NCBI RefSeq assembly: GCF_019056515.1
Contig: NZ_CP064873.1
Location: forward strand, 1,922,001-1,986,000
Source of the DNA: Microbacterium paraoxydans
Lineage (GTDB): Bacteria > Actinomycetota > Actinomycetes > Actinomycetales > Microbacteriaceae
Reading direction: 5' to 3'
DNA: 64,000 bases
Shown here: positions 27,302 through 36,194 of the stretch, one piece after another
How positions within the stretch are numbered: the stretch's first letter is position 1
How the letters are laid out: the number at the start of each line of letters is the position of its first letter
Notes under the pieces: generated by a model
Database searches by the model: none
Told to the model about the DNA's origin: nothing
What the model saw: the letters and a program-made list of their open reading frames with translations, nothing else
Program-made: the position numbers and the translations under genes

Positions 27302-28738
27302 ATGTCAGACACCGTCGTCGCCCCGCCCGGCGCCCCGCAGGATGCCGGGCTCCGCACCGGCGTCATGAGCGGACCCGAGCTCGCCGCCCAGGCCATCGCC
27401 AACATCGCCCCCAGCGCCGTCATCGCCTTCACGGCCGCCGCCATCTTCCTCGGCGCCGGGAACGGCACCATCTACGCCTTCGCACTGGCCACCATCGTGA
27501 TCCTGTGCGTCGGCTACTGCGTGGTGGTGTTCGCCCGCAAGCACGCCTCCGCAGGCTCGCTGTACACCTACGTGTCGAAGGGCCTCGGCCCGTTCGGCGC
27601 CTTCCTCGCCGGGGTCACCCTGCTGATCGGCTGCTTCGGCATCGCAGCGGCCTCCCTCAGCGGCTCGGTCAGCTACATGGGGCAGTTCCTGAGCATGCTG
27701 GGCCTCCCCGCCCAGGGGCTCGGCTGGGACATCGGCCTGGCGATCGTGCTCGGCGGGCTGGCGACGCTGTTCACCATCCGCGGCATCCGGCTCTCCGCCC
27801 GGGTCTCGCTCGTCCTCGAGCTGCTCTCCGTCGGCATCATCCTCGTGCTCCTCATCGCGGCGCTCGCGTGGGCGGGCCCCTCTGCGTGGGACCCCGCGCA
27901 GGTGCTCGCGACCGGCTCGTCGTTCCAGGGCATCGCGTCCGGCATGGTGCTGGGCATCCTGGGCTTCGTCGGCTTCTCCTCTGCGGACGCCCTCGGACGC
28001 GAGGCCAAGGAGCCGTACAAGGCGATCCCCCGCGCCATCATGTGGAGCGCCCTCGGCGTCGGCGTGCTCTACGTCTTCGCCGCCTACACGCAGATCGCGG
28101 TCCTCGGCGACGACCTCGCCACCGCCGCGAGCCCGCTGGAGAGCATGTCCGCCCTCATCGGCATGCCGGGCTGGTTCGCGGCCGTGCTCACGTTCGGCGT
28201 CTCGGCGTCGTTCTTCGCGGTCGTCGTCGCGCCGCTCAACGTGATCGGCCGCATCGTCTACGTGATGGGCAAGGAAGGCGTCGTCGCGGAGCGCTTCGGC
28301 CGCACGCACGAGCAGCACCTCACGCCACACCGCGTGCTCATCCTCGCCGGCGCCGCGGCGATCACCGTCGACATCGTGCTGCTGGTGGCGGGAGCGGCGA
28401 CGGGCGACATCCTGGTCTGGGTCAACACCTGGGGCACCTACGGCTACATGGTCGCCTACGCCCTCGTCGCCATCGCCTGCGTGGTCTACACGCAGCGGGC
28501 GAAGATGCGGAACGGCCTCGTGAAGGTGTGCGCCACGGTCGCGGTCGTGACGATGGCGTACGTCTTCTTCGCGAACGTGTGGCCCGTGCCGTCCTTCCCC
28601 TACAACGTGATCCCGTACGTGTTCCTCGTGACCGTCGCCCTCGCGCTCACCCGGTACGCCTACCTCGCCCGTCGTCGCCCTGACGTCATCGCCCGGATCG
28701 GCAACACCGAGACGAGCGCCATGGAGGGCGTCGGCTGA
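27302..28738 (+). CDS. APC family amino acid/amine permease
   Basis: 478 residues with about 12 membrane helices. N-terminal ELAAQAIANIAPSAVIAFTA and GFVGFSSADALGREAKEPYK (the conserved GFE/GFD-like helix 6 region with the E-A-K-E-P loop) are typical of APC amino acid transporters. AGGAGA precedes ATG by three bases. Downstream of alcohol dehydrogenase in the same transcript and followed by a perfect 17-bp terminator, it likely supplies that enzyme's substrate. The substrate is unproven. Confidence 0.92.
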   Translation: MSDTVVAPPGAPQDAGLRTGVMSGPELAAQAIANIAPSAVIAFTAAAIFLGAGNGTIYAFALATIVILCVGYCVVVFARKHASAGSLYTYVSKGLGPFGAFLAGVTLLIGCFGIAAASLSGSVSYMGQFLSMLGLPAQGLGWDIGLAIVLGGLATLFTIRGIRLSARVSLVLELLSVGIILVLLIAALAWAGPSAWDPAQVLATGSSFQGIASGMVLGILGFVGFSSADALGREAKEPYKAIPRAIMWSALGVGVLYVFAAYTQIAVLGDDLATAASPLESMSALIGMPGWFAAVLTFGVSASFFAVVVAPLNVIGRIVYVMGKEGVVAERFGRTHEQHLTPHRVLILAGAAAITVDIVLLVAGAATGDILVWVNTWGTYGYMVAYALVAIACVVYTQRAKMRNGLVKVCATVAVVTMAYVFFANVWPVPSFPYNVIPYVFLVTVALALTRYAYLARRRPDVIARIGNTETSAMEGVG

Positions 28739-28751
28739 ACCGTCCTCCCCG

Positions 28752-28789
28752 ACAGGAAGAGCCCCTCCGCGAGGAGGGGCTCTTCCTGT
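28752..28789 (+). terminator. Strong terminator after the permease gene
   Basis: A perfect 17-bp stem (28752-28768 with 28773-28789) closed by a GCGA loop, a very stable GNRA-type tetraloop hairpin. No T-run. Confidence 0.85.
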
Positions 28790-28817
28790 GTCCCGGGGCG
28801 CAGACGAGCGGTCCGGG

Positions 28818-28857
28818 AACGAGAGAAGCCCCCTCCGTGGAGGGGGCTTCTCTCGTT
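28818..28857 (-). terminator. Terminator hairpin after tRNA-Asn
   Basis: A perfect stem of about 18 bp (28818-28835 with 28840-28857) lies directly against the tRNA 3' end. Its GC core resembles that of the hairpin at 28752, but on this side it would terminate the minus-strand tRNA transcript. Confidence 0.75.
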
Positions 28858-28932
28858 GGCTCCCCGGCTTGGACTCGAACCAAGAACCTGCCGGTTAACA
28901 GCCGGCTGCTCTGCCAATTGAGCTACCGAGGA
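28857..28932 (-). tRNA. tRNA-Asn (anticodon GUU)
   Basis: 76 bases including an encoded CCA. Acceptor stem TCCTCGG pairs with CCGGGGA; the anticodon stem-loop CCGGCTGTTAACCGG carries GTT; the T-loop GGTTCGAGTCC is canonical. A single tRNA gene with its own terminator. Confidence 0.97.
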
Positions 28933-28961
28933 ATGTGCGCCGCGGTGCGGGCAACTCGTCA

Positions 28962-28967
28962 AGCTTA
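28962..28967 (-). promoter_or_regulatory. Candidate -10 box for tRNA-Asn
   Basis: Minus-strand TAAGCT preceded by TTTGC gives a TGN-extended -10. Transcription would begin roughly 20-25 bases before the mature tRNA 5' end, to be trimmed by RNase P. Confidence 0.35.
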
Positions 28968-29029
28968 GCAAACTCGAGACGCTGTTCGTGACACCGCGCC
29001 GCCTTCCGCGACCCTCGGGCGTGTCGCGC

Positions 29030-29803
29030 TCAGCGGCGGGAATCCGACTCCGCATTCGGCACCCAGAGCAGGTCCTTGCCGACGCCCCGCGCGACGACGT
29101 GGCCCCCGCGCAGCATGAGCGTCTCCGCGTTCAGCTCGCGGATGAAGTCCGCGTCGTTGGTGACGAGGAGAGCCGCCATCCCCTCCTCCTTGCGGCGCCG
29201 GGTGATGGCGTCGAAGACGACAGGTCGCACCTCCAGATCGAGGTTCGCGAGGATCTCGTCGGCGATGAGCACCCGCGGCTCCAGCACGAAGGAACGGGCG
29301 ATCGCGACCCGCTGGCGCATGCCGGCGCTGAGCTCGTAGGGGAACTTCGCGGCGGTCCCGAGCGGCAGGTGGAGCTCGTCGAGGAGCGTCGCCACCCGGA
29401 TGGAGAGCGCCCGGGTGTTGACGCGCTTCTCCCGGATGAGGATCGGCTCGGCGATGACCTCGTTGACCGTCAGCTGCGGCGGCAGGTCCGCCCCGGCACC
29501 CTGCGGCACGAAGCCCGTGCGGTAGGTGAGGATGCGGTGCTTGCGACCCGGACGACGGATGTCGATGCCGCAGACCTGCGCCCGGCCGCCGACGACGCGC
29601 ACCGAGGGATCGGTGGAACCCGCGAGCGCGGCGACGAGGGTCGACTTGCCCGAGCCGGTCGGCCCCGCGACGCAGATGAGCCCGCCGGGGGCGAGCGAGA
29701 ACGTCACGCCGTCGACCGCGCGATTGGGCGTGCCGTGGCCGATCCGGTCGATGACCAGATCGGAGCACTCGATCGCATTCGAGGATTCGGGCGTGCGGGG
29801 CAT
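29030..29803 (-). CDS. Stand-alone ABC transporter ATP-binding protein
   Basis: 257 residues. Walker A GPTGSGKST, signature LSAGMRQRVAIAR, Walker B VLIADEILANLD and switch region LLVTNDADFI, where Asn replaces the usual switch His (H-loop). The fold resembles the peptide/nickel (Opp/Nik) ATPase group. No permease or binding protein is adjacent, so its partner is elsewhere or it has another role. The missing H-loop His is unusual for an active transporter ATPase. Confidence 0.85.
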   Translation of the reverse strand: MPRTPESSNAIECSDLVIDRIGHGTPNRAVDGVTFSLAPGGLICVAGPTGSGKSTLVAALAGSTDPSVRVVGGRAQVCGIDIRRPGRKHRILTYRTGFVPQGAGADLPPQLTVNEVIAEPILIREKRVNTRALSIRVATLLDELHLPLGTAAKFPYELSAGMRQRVAIARSFVLEPRVLIADEILANLDLEVRPVVFDAITRRRKEEGMAALLVTNDADFIRELNAETLMLRGGHVVARGVGKDLLWVPNAESDSRR

Positions 29804-29839
29804 GTATCCATCCTGCCGTCTCGTCCGGGACCGTTCCGG

Positions 29840-31708
29840 TTACGACTCGGCGAAGAACCGCTGCCGCTCCACGTCGATGTCCCGCAGTCGTACCCGCAGC
29901 GCGCGCCCGCCGTCGGAGTCCGCAGGGACGCGCTGGACCGCGCCCAGCAGCTCCTGCTTCTCGTGCTCGAGCTGCCGCACCACCAGCCGTCGGGCGAGAT
30001 CCGTCGCCGACGCCACCGCGCCGGCCTCGTCCCGCGCCGGGAACGGCGTCATCAGCAGCTCGCCCGCAAGCGAGCGGTACGGCTCGCGCACGCTGTTCAC
30101 CGCGTCCGTCACCCAGCCGGGACGGCTGCGATCGGGGGCGGCGGCGACCGCCTCGCGCACGGCATCGAGGCCGGGCGTGCGGAACGGCTCCGCGAGCGCT
30201 CGCGTCAGCAGCGCCGCATCGATCTGGTGACCGTACTGCAGGGCGCCCATGAGCGCATCGCGCTCCACGGCGACGTCGGGCGAACGGGGCAGGCTGGCGA
30301 GCGTCACGGCCGCGACGACCGGCCCGCCCGTGGCGGGATCGACCCGCGGCGCGGCCTCCCGACGGGCCTGAGGAGCGGCCGCCTGCGCACCGCGCGCGGC
30401 GCGCTCGACCTCCCCATGCACCTCGGTCGGGTCCATGCCGAGTCGGCGTGCGAGTACCCGCTCGTAGCCGGGGCGCAGCAGGCGGTCGCGGATCTCCGCC
30501 ACGATCGGGGCCGCGGCACGGAGGGCGCCGACCCGGCCCTCGACCGTGGAGAGGTCGAAACCCGCGAGCTTGCGGTCGATGGCGAACTCGAACATCGGCT
30601 GCTTCGCGTCCATGAGGCCGCGCACCGCCGCGTCCCCGCGCTGCAGCCGGAGGTCGCACGGGTCGAGGCCGTCCGGGGCGACCGCGACGAACGTCTGCGC
30701 GTTGAACCGGTCGTCCTCCGTGAACGCCCGCAGCGCGGCCTTCTGTCCCGCCTCGTCGCCGTCGAAGGTGAACACCACCTCACCGGACGCGTTGTCGTCG
30801 CCCATGACCCGGCGGAGCACCTTGATGTGCTCGGCGCCGAACGCGGTGCCGCAGGTCGCGACCGCGGTCGTGAGCCCGGCGAGGTGGCAGGCCATCACAT
30901 CGGTGTAGCCCTCGACGACCACGACCCGGCGCGGGTCGCCGCGGGCGATGTCGCGCTTGGCGAGGTCGAGCCCGTAGAGCACCTGGGCCTTCTTGTAGAT
31001 CGGGGTCTCGGGGGTGTTGAGGTACTTGGGGCCCTGGTCGTCATCGAACAGCTTGCGGGCGCCGAAGCCGATGGTCTGCCCCGACACGTCGCGGATCGGC
31101 CAGACGAGGCGGCCGCGGAACCGGTCGTACACACCGCGCTGGCCCGTGGAGACGAGTCCTGCGGTGCTCAGCTCCTCGCGCGTGAAGCCCTGGGCGGTCA
31201 GCGCCTTGAGCATGCCGTCCCATCCCCGAGGGGCGAAGCCGACGCCGAAGTGCGCAGCCGCCCCGGCGTCGAAGCCGCGCTCCCCGAGGAACCGGCGGGC
31301 CGCCTCCGCATCCGGCGACAGCAGCTGGGACCGGAAGAACTCCGCCGCGGCCGTGTTCGCCGCGTACAGCCGGCTGCGGCCACTGGTCTCCGGCGCCGCA
31401 CCTCCGTCCTCGTAATGCAGGGTGTAGCCGATGCGGCCCGCGAGCCGCTCGACCGCCTCCGTGAAGCTCACGTGGTCCATCGCGCGGAGGAAGGAGTACA
31501 CGTCGCCCGACTCCCCGCAGCCGAAGCAGTGGTAGTAGCCGACCTGCTGACGCACGTGGAAGCTGGGGCTCTTCTCGTCGTGGAACGGGCACAGTCCCTT
31601 GAGGGACCCGACCCCCGCCGATTTGAGGGCGACGCGCTCCCCCACGATGTCCGCGATGTTGGTGCGGGCCTTGACCTCGTCGACGTCGGCCTGCCGGATG
31701 CGGGGCAT
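29840..31708 (-). CDS. dnaG: DNA primase
   Basis: 622 residues. N-terminal CHC2 zinc finger [11 protein letters not shown]...[12 protein letters not shown] (about residues 40-68), RNA polymerase core with [18 protein letters not shown], and TOPRIM domain [17 protein letters not shown] with downstream [13 protein letters not shown] providing the acidic metal ligands. The C-terminal helicase-binding domain is less conserved. It makes RNA primers for replication. ATG overlaps the dgt stop. Confidence 0.97.
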   Translation of the reverse strand: MPRIRQADVDEVKARTNIADIVGERVALKSAGVGSLKGLCPFHDEKSPSFHVRQQVGYYHCFGCGESGDVYSFLRAMDHVSFTEAVERLAGRIGYTLHYEDGGAAPETSGRSRLYAANTAAAEFFRSQLLSPDAEAARRFLGERGFDAGAAAHFGVGFAPRGWDGMLKALTAQGFTREELSTAGLVSTGQRGVYDRFRGRLVWPIRDVSGQTIGFGARKLFDDDQGPKYLNTPETPIYKKAQVLYGLDLAKRDIARGDPRRVVVVEGYTDVMACHLAGLTTAVATCGTAFGAEHIKVLRRVMGDDNASGEVVFTFDGDEAGQKAALRAFTEDDRFNAQTFVAVAPDGLDPCDLRLQRGDAAVRGLMDAKQPMFEFAIDRKLAGFDLSTVEGRVGALRAAAPIVAEIRDRLLRPGYERVLARRLGMDPTEVHGEVERAARGAQAAAPQARREAAPRVDPATGGPVVAAVTLASLPRSPDVAVERDALMGALQYGHQIDAALLTRALAEPFRTPGLDAVREAVAAAPDRSRPGWVTDAVNSVREPYRSLAGELLMTPFPARDEAGAVASATDLARRLVVRQLEHEKQELLGAVQRVPADSDGGRALRVRLRDIDVERQRFFAES

Positions 31709-33093
31709 CAGCGGGCGCCTTCTGCGACGGGCCGCCTCTCGACAGGCGTGCGCGCGCCGGGGCGCGCATGACGCGGCGTCCAGATGCCGACCTCCGCCGG
31801 GTCGATCTCCCCGACCAGGCGGTTGTGCCAGTCGATCGCACTCTGATCGGTCAGGCTCGCGATCTGATCCACGACGACCCGCGCCCGCTCCGCGTCGCTC
31901 TCGGCGGCGACGAAGTCGGCGGCGAACGCGGGCTCCAGCACGTCGGCGCCGGCCGACCACAGGGTGTCGGTCGACCACAGGGCGTCGGCCAAGCGCTTCA
32001 GCACTCGGCGCTGCTCCTTGTATACGCCCTTCCTGGCATCGATCGTGACGATCGCCTGACCCATGATCCCCTTGAGAACCGCGATCTCGACCTCGACGAC
32101 GCGAGGCACGATCACGTGCGCGTTGTAGCGGACCAGGCGCGTGCCCCCGAAGGCCTCCCGGGTGGCCGAGACCGCCGCGCGCGCGAACCGGCCGATGAGG
32201 TCGCTGGTGAGGTTCTTGAGCCGGGCGAGATCCTGCCGGGAACGATCGAAGGACGCCAGCCACATCGGCTGCGAGGCGAGCCGGTAGAGGGCGTCGGCGA
32301 GTTCGTCGCGCGTGAAGTCGTAGCCGACCCATTGCTGGATCCGGCTGAGCAGGGCCTCGTGCGCCGCCGGGTCGGCGAGCTGCGCGACGTCGACGTAGCC
32401 GTTGACGATCGCGTCCTCGAAGTCGTGCACCGAGTAGGCGATGTCGTCGGAGAGGTCCATGATCTCGGCCTCGATGCAGCGCAGCCGCCCCGGTGCTCCG
32501 TCGCGCATCCAGCGGAACACGGCCTCGTCCTCCGGGTACACGCCGAACTTGAGCCGACCCCCCGGGTCGGGGACGGGGCTGTCGACGGTCCACGGATACT
32601 TGCAGGTCGCGTCGAGACTCGCCCGCGTGAGGTTCAGGCCGACGGAGGAGCCGTCGGAGTCGAGCACCTTCGCCTCCAGCCGGGTGAGGATGCGCAGCGA
32701 CTGGGCGTTGCCCTCGAAGCCGCCGATGGCCGCCGCCCACTCGTTCAGCGCCCGCTCGCCGTTGTGACCGAACGGCGGGTGGCCGAGGTCATGGCTCAGA
32801 CACGCGGTGTCCACCACGTCCGCGGAGACCCCGAGCGCCGCGGCGAGCTCCCGGCCGACCTGCGCGACCTCGAGCGAGTGGGTCAGACGGTTGCGGGCGA
32901 AGTCGGCCGTGCTGGCGGGGCTGAGCACCTGCGTCTTCGCGGCGAGCCGCCGCAGAGCCGCCGAGTGCAGCACGCGCGCGCGGTCGCGGGCGAAGTCGTC
33001 CCGCTCGGAACGATGGGTCTCCGCGATGAAGCGCTCCGCGTCGCGCGGGTCATAGCCGTCGGCGCGCGCGCCGACCCGGGGGTCATCCGCCAC
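31708..33093 (-). CDS. dgt: Deoxyguanosinetriphosphate triphosphohydrolase-like protein
   Basis: 461 residues. HD-domain dNTPase: [16 protein letters not shown] supplies the first His, and [16 protein letters not shown] supplies the HD pair and following His ligands. It hydrolyses dNTPs to deoxynucleosides and triphosphate. GTG 33093 is preferred (GGAG about ten bases upstream) over GTG 33114; both lie inside the end of dusB. dusB-dgt-dnaG is a conserved actinobacterial order. Confidence 0.94.
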   Translation of the reverse strand: MADDPRVGARADGYDPRDAERFIAETHRSERDDFARDRARVLHSAALRRLAAKTQVLSPASTADFARNRLTHSLEVAQVGRELAAALGVSADVVDTACLSHDLGHPPFGHNGERALNEWAAAIGGFEGNAQSLRILTRLEAKVLDSDGSSVGLNLTRASLDATCKYPWTVDSPVPDPGGRLKFGVYPEDEAVFRWMRDGAPGRLRCIEAEIMDLSDDIAYSVHDFEDAIVNGYVDVAQLADPAAHEALLSRIQQWVGYDFTRDELADALYRLASQPMWLASFDRSRQDLARLKNLTSDLIGRFARAAVSATREAFGGTRLVRYNAHVIVPRVVEVEIAVLKGIMGQAIVTIDARKGVYKEQRRVLKRLADALWSTDTLWSAGADVLEPAFAADFVAAESDAERARVVVDQIASLTDQSAIDWHNRLVGEIDPAEVGIWTPRHARPGARTPVERRPVAEGAR

Positions 33094-34180
33094 TGTTCTC
33101 GATCTCCGCTCCACGCATCATCTCCGACGCGGACGAGGCGAGCTCGCGCGACTCCAGCCACTTCTCCGGAAGGGCCGTCTTCTTCGGGTGTCCCGCGCGG
33201 CCGCGCTGCCCTTCGGCGTCCGCGCCGGGGTACGGAGCCGCACGGTCGAGTCGGCCCAGCAGGTCGTCGATCTCCTGCAGGCTCGACGCGGTGGCGAGGC
33301 CCGTGCGGATGTCGCCGCCCACCGGGTAGCCCTTGAAGTACCAGGACACGTGCTTGCGGATGTCGCGGCAGCCGCGGTCCTCGTCCTCGAAGAACTCGAC
33401 GAGCAGCTCCGCGTGCCGGCGGAAGGCGTCGGCGACGAAACCGAGGGTCGCGTCGACCGTCTTGCCCTCGCCCCCGAAGGCGAGAGCCAGCTGTCCGAAC
33501 AGCCACGGGCGGCCCAGGCACCCGCGGCCGACGACGACCCCGTCGCAGTCGGTCTCCGCCATCATGCGCACGGCGTCGTCGGCCGACCAGATGTCGCCGT
33601 TGCCTAGCACGGGAATGCTGGTCACGGCCTGTTTGAGCTCACCGATCGCACTCCAGTCGGCGTGACCGGAGTAGAACTCGCTCGCGGTCCGGGCGTGCAG
33701 AGCCACGGCGGCGGCTCCGGCATCCTCCGCGGCACGTCCGGCGTCGAGGAAGGTGAGGTGGTCCCGGTCGATGCCCTTGCGCATCTTGACGGTGAGCGGG
33801 ATGTCGCCGGCGGCCTTGACGGCCTGATCAACGATGTCTGCGAAGAGCTTCGACTTCCACGGCAGCGCCGCACCGCCGCCCTTGCGCGTGACCTTGGGGA
33901 CCGGGCAGCCGAAGTTCAGGTCGATGTGATCGGCGTGGTCTTCCGCGACGATGATGCGGACGGCCTCGGCGATGGTCTTCGGATCGACGCCGTAGAGCTG
34001 GATGGAGCGTGGCGTCTCGGACTCATGGTGCCGGATGAGACGCATCGTGGTCTCGTTGCGTTCGACCAGCGCGCGCGAGGTGATCATCTCGCTCACGTAG
34101 AGGCCGGCCCCGTACTCCCGGCACAGGCGTCGGAAGGCCGTGTTCGTGATCCCGGCCATCGGCGCGAGGACGACCGGCAC
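33083..34180 (-). CDS. dusB: tRNA dihydrouridine synthase (DusB); start region apparently frameshifted
   Basis: 365 residues from GTG 34180. FMN-binding TIM barrel: PVVLAPMAGITNTAFRRLCR, FGCPVPKVTRKGGGAALPWK with the catalytic Cys, LTVKMRKG and NGDIWSADDA. It reduces uridines in tRNA. The reading frame stays open upstream and encodes RPLRIGPIDLD, matching the family's usual first residues (for example MRIG in E. coli DusB), but contains no ATG, GTG or TTG before a stop. An ATG at 34236 is in another frame, one base out. This suggests an indel, or a sequencing error, in the G/C-run at about 34203-34225. The rest of the gene is intact. Confidence 0.88.
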   Translation of the reverse strand: MPVVLAPMAGITNTAFRRLCREYGAGLYVSEMITSRALVERNETTMRLIRHHESETPRSIQLYGVDPKTIAEAVRIIVAEDHADHIDLNFGCPVPKVTRKGGGAALPWKSKLFADIVDQAVKAAGDIPLTVKMRKGIDRDHLTFLDAGRAAEDAGAAAVALHARTASEFYSGHADWSAIGELKQAVTSIPVLGNGDIWSADDAVRMMAETDCDGVVVGRGCLGRPWLFGQLALAFGGEGKTVDATLGFVADAFRRHAELLVEFFEDEDRGCRDIRKHVSWYFKGYPVGGDIRTGLATASSLQEIDDLLGRLDRAAPYPGADAEGQRGRAGHPKKTALPEKWLESRELASSASEMMRGAEIENSGG

Positions 34181-34283
34181 GTCGAGGTCGATCGGGCCGA
34201 TGCGGAGGGGGCGGGCGGGGCGGTGGCGAGAGTCATGGCGTGTCCATTCTCCCAGACCCGGAGCCGGTGGGGATGCGGCGACC

Positions 34284-34289
34284 TAAGCT
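34284..34289 (+). promoter_or_regulatory. Leaderless -10 box of the glutathione peroxidase gene
   Basis: TAAGCT ends six bases before ATG 34296. There is no Shine-Dalgarno, so transcription is expected to start at the ATG. Confidence 0.55.
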
Positions 34290-34295
34290 GTGCAT

Positions 34296-34790
34296 ATGAC
34301 CGATCCCGCCCTCCGTTCCATCCCCTTCACCGACGCCCAGGGCCAGCAGAAGACTCTGGACGATCTCGGCGCCGACGTGGTGCTCGTGGTGAACGTCGCC
34401 TCGAAGTGCGGGCTCACCCCGCAGTACGAGCAGCTGGAGGAGCTGCAGCGCCGGTTCGGCGACCGCGGCTTCACCGTTGTCGGCTTCCCCTGCAACCAGT
34501 TCTTCGGCCAGGAGCCCGGTTCGGTCGACGAGATCCTCGAGTTCTGCTCCACGACGTACGGCGTCTCCTTCCCGGTGAACGACAAGGTCAAGGTCAACGG
34601 CAAGAACGCCGCCGAGCTGTACAAGGCTCTCAAGGAGACGCCGGATGCCGGCGGCAAGGCCGGCCGCGTCGAGTGGAACTTCGAGAAGTTCCTGGTGCTC
34701 CCGGACGGGGATGTGCTGCGCTTCCGCCCGAAGCAGAAGCCCGATGCGCCGGAGATCGTCCAGGCGATCGAGGCCGCGCTCCCCCGCTGA
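34296..34790 (+). CDS. Glutathione peroxidase family protein
   Basis: 164 residues. Peroxidatic Cys in NVASKCGLTPQY (about residue 38), FPCNQFFGQEPG with a second Cys that would be the resolving one, and VEWNFEKFLV supplying Trp/Asn of the catalytic tetrad. Cys instead of selenocysteine and the second Cys point to a thioredoxin-dependent enzyme, as in most bacterial members; it reduces peroxides in the cytoplasm. ATG 34296 is chosen because a TAAGCT box ends six bases upstream; an in-frame GTG at 34290 would overlap it. Confidence 0.95.
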   Translation: MTDPALRSIPFTDAQGQQKTLDDLGADVVLVVNVASKCGLTPQYEQLEELQRRFGDRGFTVVGFPCNQFFGQEPGSVDEILEFCSTTYGVSFPVNDKVKVNGKNAAELYKALKETPDAGGKAGRVEWNFEKFLVLPDGDVLRFRPKQKPDAPEIVQAIEAALPR

Positions 34791-34888
34791 GCGTCGTTCA
34801 CCTCCGCGTCACGCGCGCACCGCGTCCCGGCGCTCGACGAGGCCGCCGTCGTTCACCGTCCGGTCTCTCCGCGGACATCTGGCGTCCC

Positions 34889-34894
34889 TAGTCT
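34889..34894 (+). promoter_or_regulatory. Putative -10 box of the metallophosphoesterase gene
   Basis: TAGTCT, followed by AAGGAG at 34920-34925 before ATG 34934. Predicted untranslated leader of about 30 bases. Confidence 0.35.
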
Positions 34895-34933
34895 CACCGC
34901 GGCGACACGCGCCGAAGACGAAGGAGACCACGA

Positions 34934-36130
34934 ATGCCCGACCGACTGCCCCTCAGCCGGCGAACTGTCCTCACGGCCGGAGCGCTCGGCGCGCTCGGCA
35001 CCGCCCTCCCCCTCGGAGCCGCTCCTGCCGCCGCGGTGACCGTCCCGGCATCGCCCGGCGCGGCCCACGCGCGCAACCTGCGCTTCCGCGCGGACGGCAC
35101 CTTCAAGGTGGTGCAGTTCAACGACACGCAGGACGACGAGCTGACCGACCGCCGCACCGTCGAGCTGATGGAGAAGGTGCTCGACCAGGAGAAGCCGGAC
35201 TTCGTCGTCATCAACGGCGACGTGATCACGGGCGGCTGCGAGACGCGGCTGGCGGTGAAGCAGGCGATCAACAACGTGGTCATGCCGATGGAGTCCCGTC
35301 GCATCCCCTGGGCGGTCACCTACGGCAACCACGACGAGGACTCGCTGCCGCAGTCCGGCGTCGATGAGGCGGGGATGCTGCAGATCTACCGGTCGTACGA
35401 GTACAACGTGAACGCCGAGAACACGCGCGGCGTGACGGGCACGAGCAATACGATCGTGACGATCGGCTCCGCCGCGAAGAAGAACCGGGAGGCGTTCGCG
35501 CTCTGGCTGATGGACTCGGGCCGCTACGCGCCGGACGCCATCGACGGCCAGGACTTCGCCGGCTACCCGGCATGGGATTGGCTGCGCATGGACCAGGTCG
35601 CCTGGTACCGCGACCAGTCGCAGCGGCTGGAGCAGCGCCGAGGGCGCAAGGTCCCGGGCCTCATGTTCCTCCACATCGCCCTGTGGGAGCACCGCTTCAT
35701 GTGGTGGGGCGGTGTGGACACCCGCACGGCGGCCGATGCCGCCCGCGGCAGGGCCCGCCACGGCATCGTCGGGGAGCGCAACGAGGACGAGTGCCCCGGG
35801 CCGTTCAACTCGGGGATGTTCAACGCGATCCTCGAGCGCGGCGACGTGAAGGGCGTGTTCGTCGGCCACGACCATGTCAACGACTACATGGGCGACTACT
35901 ACGGCGTGATGCTCGGATACGCTCCCGGCACCGGCTTCGGCGCCTACGGTCTGGCCGGCGCGGAGCGCAATCGCCTCCGGGGCGGCCGGGTGTTCGAGCT
36001 GACGGAGGCCGGCGAGGAGGTCACGATCGCCACGCGCGTCGTCTATGCGCGGGACGTCGGCATCGACCTGACGGCGAACGATCAGCCGATGGAGCCGCTC
36101 CCCCTCGGACCGCGCCAGCAGCGCCTCTGA
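34934..36130 (+). CDS. Tat-exported calcineurin-like metallophosphoesterase
   Basis: 398 residues. N-terminal twin-arginine signal SRRTVLTAGALGALGTALPL, followed by an Ala-rich cleavage region (AAPAAAVTVPAS). Metallophosphoesterase motifs in order: VVQFNDTQDDE, VINGDVITGG, TYGNHDED, MFLHIALWEH and GHDHVN. Two metal ions in the active site hydrolyse a phosphoester; the protein is secreted folded. Substrate unknown; similar to bacterial proteins related to purple acid phosphatase-like phosphodiesterases. Terminator hairpin follows. Confidence 0.9.
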   Translation: MPDRLPLSRRTVLTAGALGALGTALPLGAAPAAAVTVPASPGAAHARNLRFRADGTFKVVQFNDTQDDELTDRRTVELMEKVLDQEKPDFVVINGDVITGGCETRLAVKQAINNVVMPMESRRIPWAVTYGNHDEDSLPQSGVDEAGMLQIYRSYEYNVNAENTRGVTGTSNTIVTIGSAAKKNREAFALWLMDSGRYAPDAIDGQDFAGYPAWDWLRMDQVAWYRDQSQRLEQRRGRKVPGLMFLHIALWEHRFMWWGGVDTRTAADAARGRARHGIVGERNEDECPGPFNSGMFNAILERGDVKGVFVGHDHVNDYMGDYYGVMLGYAPGTGFGAYGLAGAERNRLRGGRVFELTEAGEEVTIATRVVYARDVGIDLTANDQPMEPLPLGPRQQRL

Positions 36131-36144
36131 GCCCGGGCAGCAGA

Positions 36145-36178
36145 ACGGCGGGGACCCCCGACCCGGGGTCCCCGCCGT
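36145..36178. terminator. Terminator between convergent genes
   Basis: 14-bp perfect stem (36145-36158 with 36165-36178) and 6-base loop, between the metallophosphoesterase and DsbA-family genes; probably bidirectional. Confidence 0.75.
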
Positions 36179-36194
36179 CGTCTGTCGATGCGGG

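Noticed and set aside
29840..32740. Extended 966-codon minus-strand frame joining dnaG to upstream sequence
   Set aside because: The extension lies antisense in register to dgt and has no domain; dnaG begins at the ATG overlapping the dgt stop.
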